From the NCBI GenBank assembly GCA_015661965.1, contig DQVA01000184.1, forward strand, positions 1 through 5,224: a stretch of 5,224 bases of DNA, read 5' to 3'. This document shows positions 1-3,925 of this stretch, piece by piece. The notes under the pieces are model-generated. The model was not told the origin of the DNA and did not search any database. It saw only the letters and a program-made list of their open reading frames with translations. The translations under genes were made by a program, and so were the position numbers. Every line of letters begins with the position of its first letter. The first letter of the stretch is position 1. This DNA comes from Candidatus Bipolaricaulota bacterium (GTDB taxonomy: Bacteria; Bipolaricaulota; Bipolaricaulia; Bipolaricaulales; Bipolaricaulaceae).

Positions 1-285
1 CAGGCGCGGCACCAGCATGAAGTGCTGGTGTACCATGCCGATGCCCAGCTCGATGGCCACGTGGGGGCTCCGGATGCGGGTCTCCTCCCCGCGGATGAAG
101 ATCTTCCCTGCATCGGGCTGATACAGCCCGTACAGGATGGACATGAGCACCGTTTTTCCGGCTCCGTTCTCGCCGAGGAGCCCATGTACCTCGCCCCAGC
201 CAAGGGAAAAGTCGATGCCCGCGTTGGCCACCACGCCAGGGAACCTTTTTACGATCCCCTCCATGCGGACGGCCTCGGCGGGCAT
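1..285 (-). CDS. ABC transporter ATP-binding protein of a BMP-type nucleoside uptake system (N-terminal part, cut by left edge)
   Basis: Cytoplasmic ATPase that would power import of the ligand bound by the BMP protein encoded just upstream. Only the first ~95 residues lie in the window; the family is about 500 residues with two ATPase domains. Visible in order: a first strand with VKRFPGVVAN, the Walker A motif GENGAGKT at about residues 38-45, the stretch ILYGLYQPDAG, and the Q-loop VHQHFMLVPRL near the edge. This VHQHFMLV form is typical of the ATPases paired with BMP/PnrA receptors (YufO/NupA type). Walker A is followed by Val where Thr is common, which is still within consensus. ATG at 285 is chosen because it keeps the first strand (VRMEGI). 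GTG at 300 and ATG at 264 are in-frame alternatives; only the last has a weak GAGG in front. The gene begins about 30 bases after the BMP stop with no terminator, so it is surely in the same operon. Family call is firm, start uncertain. Confidence 0.9.
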   Translation of the reverse strand, partial: MPAEAVRMEGIVKRFPGVVANAGIDFSLGWGEVHGLLGENGAGKTVLMSILYGLYQPDAGKIFIRGEETRIRSPHVAIELGIGMVHQHFMLVPRL

Positions 286-314
286 CGACTGTGCGTTCAC
301 TTGTGGACTAGGGG

Positions 315-1358
315 TTACTCGTGCTCGATCACGATGGAGCCGTCCAGGATGCCGAACACCGCCTGGACGACCTTCCACATGACGGCCCCGGGGATCTCCA
401 CCTCGGAGTAGCTGGCGGAGATGTAGTCGCCGATGTCCTGCCTGCCCACGGCAACCCCGGTGCCGATCCCGGTGTCGGACACCATCCCGTAGGAGATGAT
501 GCCGGGAGTCCAGGTGCCTTCCACCGCCTTCATGATCTCGGTGTACACGGCCAGGTCAACCCGCTTGAGACCGGAGGCGATGATCACGTCGGCGTGTTCG
601 GGGGCAGACCAGGCCTGGTCCACGTCGGTGCCGATGGCCCACCAGTCCGGGTTCTCCTCGGCGGCGGCGAACACCCCCAGGTGCGATTTGCCGGCCGCCC
701 CGTAGATGATGTCGGCGCCGGCCTGGTACATCTCCAGGGCCAGCTCCTTCCCCAGGGTGGGATTGTTCCAGGCGCCCACGTAACGCACCATCACATCGTC
801 TTCGCTGATCTCGGGATTGGCCCACATGGCCCCCTGAGTGAAGCCCTGCACGAACCGGTGGATGAGGGGGATATCCATGCCCCCCTCAACGCCCACCCTA
901 CCGGTCTTGGTCATCATCCCGGCCACCACGCCGCACAGGAACGCCTCCTCCCAGTCGTTGAACACGATGGAGGCCACGTTGGGGGCGTCGGCCACGGCGT
1001 CGATCACCACGAACTTCTGGTCGGGATACTCGGGGGCCACCTCCGCCAGCACCGGGGCCTGGTCGAACCCAATGCAGACGATGATGGTGTACTCACCGGT
1101 CCGGGCAAACTGGTTCTGGAACGCCTCATAGTCGGCGATAGAGCGGGGCTCGACGTATGAGAACACGTCGTCAACCGACACCCCGTAGCGGGCGGCCAGT
1201 TCTTGGGCGGCCCGCTCGGCGCCCCAATAGGACTGGTCGTTGAACGACCGGTCCCCGAGGCCCCCGGTGGCCAGGATCAGGGCGATCTTGGGGATCTCCT
1301 GTCCCACGGCCACCAGCCCAAAGGCCACTGCCACTACCAGCGCAAATAGCTTTTTCAT
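315..1358 (-). CDS. BMP/PnrA-family substrate-binding protein, probable nucleoside receptor
   Basis: Extracytoplasmic receptor (347 residues, full length for the family) that delivers ligand, most likely a nucleoside, to the ABC transporter whose ATPase follows. An N-terminal signal peptide is clear: MKK, a hydrophobic run to about residue 18, then AVGQ, a plausible signal peptidase I site. There is no lipobox cysteine, unlike the classic BMP/TmpC/PnrA lipoproteins, so the mature protein is probably free in the periplasm. Family hallmarks are GGLGDRSFND (32-41), GFDQAP (97-102), a block with MTKTGRVG and GGMDIPLIHRF (149-169), NNPTLGKELALEM (198-210), AIGTDVDQ (241-248) and SGLKRVDLAVY (262-272). 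F39 lies where PnrA receptors stack a purine ring (family knowledge, alignment by eye). It has its own strong ribosome binding site and sits 76 bp after the dehydrogenase, co-directional. Nucleoside specificity is supported by the phosphorylase in the same operon but is not proven; other BMP proteins bind sugars or related ligands. Confidence 0.93.
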   Translation of the reverse strand: MKKLFALVVAVAFGLVAVGQEIPKIALILATGGLGDRSFNDQSYWGAERAAQELAARYGVSVDDVFSYVEPRSIADYEAFQNQFARTGEYTIIVCIGFDQAPVLAEVAPEYPDQKFVVIDAVADAPNVASIVFNDWEEAFLCGVVAGMMTKTGRVGVEGGMDIPLIHRFVQGFTQGAMWANPEISEDDVMVRYVGAWNNPTLGKELALEMYQAGADIIYGAAGKSHLGVFAAAEENPDWWAIGTDVDQAWSAPEHADVIIASGLKRVDLAVYTEIMKAVEGTWTPGIISYGMVSDTGIGTGVAVGRQDIGDYISASYSEVEIPGAVMWKVVQAVFGILDGSIVIEHE

Positions 1359-1434
1359 TTCCCTACCTCCTTTTGGTAACCAGGTTGAATCTACGGCCCG
1401 TGGCTTGCTCCCCGTCTCACCCCCTTTCCCTCAA
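1359..1434 (-). other. 76-bp intergenic gap inside the leftward operon
   Basis: This is the only sizeable gap between the co-directional genes of the left operon. Apart from the Shine-Dalgarno site at its downstream end, I see no convincing hairpin terminator. A weak -10-like TAGATT on the minus strand has no -35 partner at proper spacing. Extra transcription of the transporter genes from here is possible but not supported. The minus strand is purine-rich just after the dehydrogenase stop. Confidence 0.4.
1365..1374 (-). promoter_or_regulatory. Strong Shine-Dalgarno site of the BMP protein gene
   Basis: Read on the minus strand the site is AAAAGGAGGT, ending 6 bases before the ATG at 1358. 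It is the strongest ribosome binding site in the window and fixes the start. It fits a highly translated binding protein inside an otherwise polycistronic unit. Confidence 0.85.
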
Positions 1435-2256
1435 TCATAACCTCAGGGCGCGTTTCAGGTCCTCATCCAAGTTTACCCGTTCCACCCCGGGCCAGCCCAG
1501 CGTCCAACCCCCGTCCACGTACAGGGCATGGCCGGTCACGTAGGCGGCCGCTGGGGAGGCGAGGAAGATCACCGCCCCCACCAGGTCCTCAGGGGCGGCG
1601 AACCGCCTGAGGGGGATACGGCCTGTTCTGGACTCGGCCAGCCCCTGCTTTCCCCGCTGGATCTCCTCCAACATGGGCGTTTCCATGAACCCCGGGCAGA
1701 CAGCGTTCACCCGTACCCCATAGGGGCCCCACTCGTAGGCCAACGTCTTGGTGAGAAGCAGCACCCCGGCCTTGCTGGCGTTGTAGGCGGCGGAGTTGGG
1801 GAACACGTACTCTGAATTGATGCTCCCTATGTTGACGATGGCACCGGCTCCCTTCTCCAGCATCACCCGCCCGGCGGCCTGGCAACACAGGAAGGCCCCC
1901 TTCAGGTTCACGTCCAGCACCAGGTCCCAGTCCTCCTCGGAGGTCTCCAGGGTGGGCCGGATGAGGTTGATCCCGGCGTTGTTCACCAGGACGTCCACCG
2001 TGCCCAACCTCCCCACCGTCTCCGCCACCAGCCGGGCCACCTGGGCCCTATCGCGGACGTCGGTGGGGACGGCGATCGCCTCCCCACCCCCACCTTCGAT
2101 CTGGGCCAGGGTGCAAGAGAGGTCCAGGATATCGGCCAAGGCGAGCTTGGCCCCGGCGGCGGCCAGGCCCACGGCCAAGGCCCGTCCCAGCCCCCGAGCC
2201 GCCCCGGTGACGATGGCCACTTGGCCGGAGAGGTCGAACAGCTTCACCGGGTTCAT
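1435..2256 (-). CDS. Classical short-chain dehydrogenase/reductase (SDR), NAD-type
   Basis: NAD(P)-dependent oxidoreductase of 273 residues with a complete Rossmann fold. Visible are the nucleotide-binding TGAARGLG (17-24), Asp42 at the end of the second strand (LALAD, favouring NAD over NADP), D66 (PTDVRD), NNAG (92-95), N117 (DVNLKG), the catalytic Ser145, Tyr158 and Lys162 (Y-N-A-S-K), and the CPGFMETPM loop after the sixth strand. The overall pattern resembles gluconate 5-dehydrogenase/3-ketoacyl-ACP reductase-like sugar or polyol SDRs. About 23 residues follow the usual YVDGGW ending. The gene overlaps the nucleoside phosphorylase by 4 bases (ATGA) and has GGAGG 7 bases before its ATG, so the two are translationally coupled. 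The substrate is unknown; context suggests a sugar, sugar acid or nucleoside-derived alcohol. The fold and family are certain, the reaction is not. Confidence 0.92.
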   Translation of the reverse strand: MNPVKLFDLSGQVAIVTGAARGLGRALAVGLAAAGAKLALADILDLSCTLAQIEGGGGEAIAVPTDVRDRAQVARLVAETVGRLGTVDVLVNNAGINLIRPTLETSEEDWDLVLDVNLKGAFLCCQAAGRVMLEKGAGAIVNIGSINSEYVFPNSAAYNASKAGVLLLTKTLAYEWGPYGVRVNAVCPGFMETPMLEEIQRGKQGLAESRTGRIPLRRFAAPEDLVGAVIFLASPAAAYVTGHALYVDGGWTLGWPGVERVNLDEDLKRALRL

Positions 2257-3008
2257 CCGGCCCCCTCCGCCAGCTTCACCACCGCCTCCAGGGCGATCTC
2301 GATCTCCAGGTCCACCGCCCGCCGTACCACCTCCCGGTGGGGATCATAATCCCCAGAGGACGCCTTAAGGGCGTTGCCATCGATGGCCAGGATGGCCCCG
2401 GCCCGGGCCCCGCGCAGGGCGGCCACCGAGAACACGGCGGCGCACTCCATCTCCACCGCCAGCGCCCCGGCCCGGGAATAGGCCTCGAGCCCCAAGTCCA
2501 ATACCCCACGGTAGAAGAGGTCCAGGGTGACCACCGTGCCCCGGTGGACCGGGATCCCTTTGGCCTTGGCCACCTGCCACAGGGCGAGGGCCACATCAGG
2601 ATCGGCCAGGGCGGGCAATTCCAGTGGAAAAAGTCTCGGGGTGGTGCCTTCGCAGCGGGCCGCCCCCAAGGCCACCACCAGGTCCCCGTCCCGCACTCCG
2701 TCCTGGAGGGCCCCGGCGGTGCCCACCCGGATCAGCACCTCGGCCCCGGCCCGGATCGCCTCCTCACAGGCGATGGCCGCGCCGGGGGCGCCGACCCCGG
2801 TGGACAGCACCCCCACCGGGACGCCCTGGTAGCTACCCCGGTAGGAATGGAATTCCCTATTTTTGGCTATCTCCTCGGGTGAATCCAGAAATTCAGCGAT
2901 ACGAGCCGCCCGGGCCGGATCCCCGGGAAGCAGGAGATAGCCGGGGAGCTCCCCCGGGGCCACCAGGATGCCGGGAAGCCGGCCTTGCACCGCATCGCTT
3001 CCGGCCAT
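2253..3008 (-). CDS. Nucleoside phosphorylase, PNP/UDP phosphorylase family 1 (uridine phosphorylase-like)
   Basis: Cytoplasmic enzyme that would cleave a (deoxy)nucleoside with phosphate to base and (deoxy)ribose-1-phosphate. From the chosen start it is 251 residues, the usual hexameric NP-I length. Visible are the phosphate-binding LLPGDPARA (26-34), HSYRGSYQGVPVGVLSTGVG (54-73), RVGTAGAL (94-101) with the phosphate-contacting Arg, TLDLFYRG (161-168), the ribose-binding AVEMECAAV (184-192, Glu-Met-Glu) and AIDGNAL near the catalytic loop. The last does not match either E. coli PNP (SDH) or uridine phosphorylase (VNRT), so substrate class is open. ATG 3008 is preferred over an in-frame ATG at 3125, because the longer form adds 39 non-homologous residues, crosses the promoter region and overlaps the divergent gene. 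It is first in the leftward operon and has no Shine-Dalgarno; the promoter predicts a leaderless mRNA beginning at this ATG. Confidence 0.9.
   Translation of the reverse strand: MAGSDAVQGRLPGILVAPGELPGYLLLPGDPARAARIAEFLDSPEEIAKNREFHSYRGSYQGVPVGVLSTGVGAPGAAIACEEAIRAGAEVLIRVGTAGALQDGVRDGDLVVALGAARCEGTTPRLFPLELPALADPDVALALWQVAKAKGIPVHRGTVVTLDLFYRGVLDLGLEAYSRAGALAVEMECAAVFSVAALRGARAGAILAIDGNALKASSGDYDPHREVVRRAVDLEIEIALEAVVKLAEGAG
2264..2268 (-). promoter_or_regulatory. Shine-Dalgarno site of the SDR gene
   Basis: GGAGG on the minus strand, 7 bases before the ATG at 2256. It lies inside the last codons of the upstream phosphorylase, so ribosomes can initiate while finishing that gene. It supports the chosen start. 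Confidence 0.75.
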
Positions 3009-3015
3009 GGCCGGA
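3000..3015. repeat. Perfect 16-bp palindrome over the phosphorylase start codon
   Basis: TCCGGCCATGGCCGGA reads the same on both strands without a mismatch. Its centre lies on the ATG of the leftward phosphorylase and on the predicted transcription start, and it touches the -10 box. The position is that expected for a repressor operator. It could also be a chance product of GC-rich sequence. Confidence 0.5.
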
Positions 3016-3043
3016 GCATAACCCGCCGGTATAAAGCGGTCAA
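3015..3043 (-). promoter_or_regulatory. Promoter of the leftward phosphorylase/SDR/transporter operon, predicted leaderless
   Basis: On the minus strand, -35 TTGACC (3038-3043, 5 of 6 to consensus) is followed after exactly 17 bp by -10 TATGCT (3015-3020, 4 of 6). Only 6 bases (CCGGCC) separate the -10 from the ATG at 3008, so transcription would start at or within a base of the start codon. This explains the missing Shine-Dalgarno. Boxes were matched by eye to sigma70 consensus. Confidence 0.6.
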
Positions 3044-3097
3044 ACGGCCCAACCGGACGGCGTCCGGATTTGCCGCCTGCTTCCCCCAGCCGGTATA
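3025..3097 (+). repeat. Direct repeat pair GCCGGTATA in the divergent promoter region
   Basis: Copies at 3025-3033 and 3089-3097, 64 bp apart start to start, about six helical turns. The first lies in the spacer between the -35 and -10 of the leftward promoter. The second overlaps the -10 of the rightward promoter and is one half of the near-palindrome there. Confidence 0.45.
3053..3067. repeat. 15-bp inverted repeat midway between the two promoters (candidate operator)
   Basis: Perfect 7-bp arms CCGGACG (3053-3059) and CGTCCGG (3061-3067) around a single G at 3060. It lies between the two -35 boxes, centred about 46 bp from the predicted rightward start and 52 bp from the leftward one. Odd-centred short palindromes in this position are typical of dimeric regulator sites. 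The regulator is unknown. Confidence 0.5.
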
Positions 3098-3099
3098 CT
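3070..3099 (+). promoter_or_regulatory. Promoter of the rightward phosphorylase/AOR operon, very short leader
   Basis: -35 TTGCCG (3070-3075, 4 of 6), an 18-bp spacer and -10 TATACT (3094-3099, 5 of 6). A start about 7 bases downstream, near 3106, leaves only some 7 bases before the ATG at 3113. There is no Shine-Dalgarno beyond a weak GGA, so initiation is probably leaderless-like. Confidence 0.6.
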
Positions 3100-3106
3100 G
3101 GCTTGG
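3085..3106. repeat. 22-bp near-palindrome over the rightward -10 box (candidate operator)
   Basis: Centred on GTATAC (3093-3098). Going outward, 9 of 11 base pairs are symmetric; the mismatches are 3092/3099 and 3087/3104. The inner part reads AGCCGGTATACTGGCT. It covers the whole -10 and the predicted start point, so a bound protein would block RNA polymerase. Confidence 0.5.
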
Positions 3107-3112
3107 AAAACC

Positions 3113-3925
3113 ATGTCGCCGGCAAAGGTGGCGGTGATCGGCGGTTCGGGGCTGTACCGGCTGGGGCTCCTTACGGGGGCCCGGTCGGTGGAGGTCCATA
3201 CCCCCTATGGCCCCCATTCCCCCGGCCTGACGGTGGGGTGGATCTCGGGCCAGGAGGTGGCCTTCCTCCCCCGGCACGGCCTCGCGCATCGTCTCCCCCC
3301 GCACAAGATCCCCTACCGGGCGAACATCTGGGCATTAAGAGAGCTCGGGGTGGAGAGGACTGTGGCCGTCTCCGCCATGGGGGGCCTGCGGCCCGACTAC
3401 GAGATCGGGGATCTCGTGATCCCGGACCAGTTCATCGACTGGACCCGGGGCCGCGCATCCACGTTCTACGACGGCCCAAAGGTGGTCCATACCTCCCTGG
3501 CCGACCCGTTCTGCCCGGAGCTGCGCCCGATCCTCGCCCGGGCCGCCCAGGCGGCCGGGTTCCGGGTACACGCCCGGGGCACCGCCCTCACCTTCGAGGG
3601 GCCGCGGTTCTCCACCCGAGCCGAGTCCCGCATCTTCCGGGAGATCTTAGGGGCGGACCTCCTCTCCATGACCCAGGTGCCAGAGGCAGTACTCGCCCGG
3701 GAGCTTGGGATGTGCTACGCCACCTGCGCCGTGGTCACCGACCTGGATGTGTGGGGCACGGAGCCCGTGCGGGCCGACGAGGTGACCCAGGTGATGAAAC
3801 GGGCGGAGCCCAAGCTGGCCGAGCTTTTGTCCCGGGCCATCCCGGAGGTACCGGAGGTCCGGGGTTGCGGGTGCGCCGAGGCCGTCCGGACGGCCTTGGG
3901 GGAGCGAAAGGAGGAACCCAAGTGA
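3113..3925 (+). CDS. mtnP: S-methyl-5'-thioadenosine phosphorylase (MTAP/PNP family 2)
   Basis: Splits 5'-methylthioadenosine (and often 5'-deoxyadenosine or adenosine) with phosphate to adenine and the sugar-1-phosphate, in methionine/SAM by-product salvage. At 270 residues it is full length. Visible are GGSGLY (10-15, phosphate loop), FLPRHG (51-56), HRLPPHKIPYRANIWAL (59-75), SAMGGLRPDYEIGDLVIPDQ (87-106), TLYDG-like TFYDG (117-121), TFEGPRFSTRAES (160-172), MTQVPEAVLARELG (186-199) and TDLDVW (209-214). The two Asp of TDLDVW correspond to TDYDCW of known MTAPs and favour 6-aminopurines over inosine/guanosine. A C-x-C pair (C252, C254) lies near the C-terminus, as in many MTAPs including hyperthermophile enzymes where it stabilises the fold. 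It starts the rightward operon and overlaps the AOR gene by 4 bases. A methylthioinosine or broader purine phosphorylase is the main alternative. Confidence 0.88.
   Translation: MSPAKVAVIGGSGLYRLGLLTGARSVEVHTPYGPHSPGLTVGWISGQEVAFLPRHGLAHRLPPHKIPYRANIWALRELGVERTVAVSAMGGLRPDYEIGDLVIPDQFIDWTRGRASTFYDGPKVVHTSLADPFCPELRPILARAAQAAGFRVHARGTALTFEGPRFSTRAESRIFREILGADLLSMTQVPEAVLARELGMCYATCAVVTDLDVWGTEPVRADEVTQVMKRAEPKLAELLSRAIPEVPEVRGCGCAEAVRTALGERKEEPK
3910..3914 (+). promoter_or_regulatory. Shine-Dalgarno site deciding the GTG start of the AOR gene
   Basis: GGAGG within AAAGGAGGAA (3907-3916), 7 bases before GTG 3922. The spacing is ideal for that GTG. It lies in the last codons of the upstream phosphorylase gene and supports coupled translation. 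Confidence 0.8.

Noticed and set aside
10..30. Hairpin with 8-bp arms CACCAGCA / TGCTGGTG and a 5-base loop
   Set aside because: It lies in the conserved Q-loop coding sequence (HQHFMLV) and the arms follow from those codons. There is no U-run and the operon continues, so neither terminator nor regulatory function is supported.
321..1160. Long plus-strand reading frame (279 codons) opposite the BMP gene
   Set aside because: Antisense shadow in GC-rich DNA; the translation is low-complexity His/Gly/Val/Asp-rich with no family motif, while the minus strand gives a complete BMP protein.
1796..2368. Plus-strand frame of 190 codons opposite the SDR and phosphorylase genes
   Set aside because: Ends in a Pro/Ser/Arg-rich run, crosses the junction of two well-supported minus-strand genes, and has no recognisable domain.
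3009..3125. In-frame upstream extension of the leftward nucleoside phosphorylase to ATG 3125
   Set aside because: The 39 extra residues show no family similarity, cross both promoters and palindromes, and overlap the start of the divergent gene. The family normally begins close to the ATG at 3008.
2867..3304. Minus-strand frame of 145 codons across the divergent promoter region
   Set aside because: It overlaps both phosphorylase genes in non-coding frames and has no similarity to known proteins.
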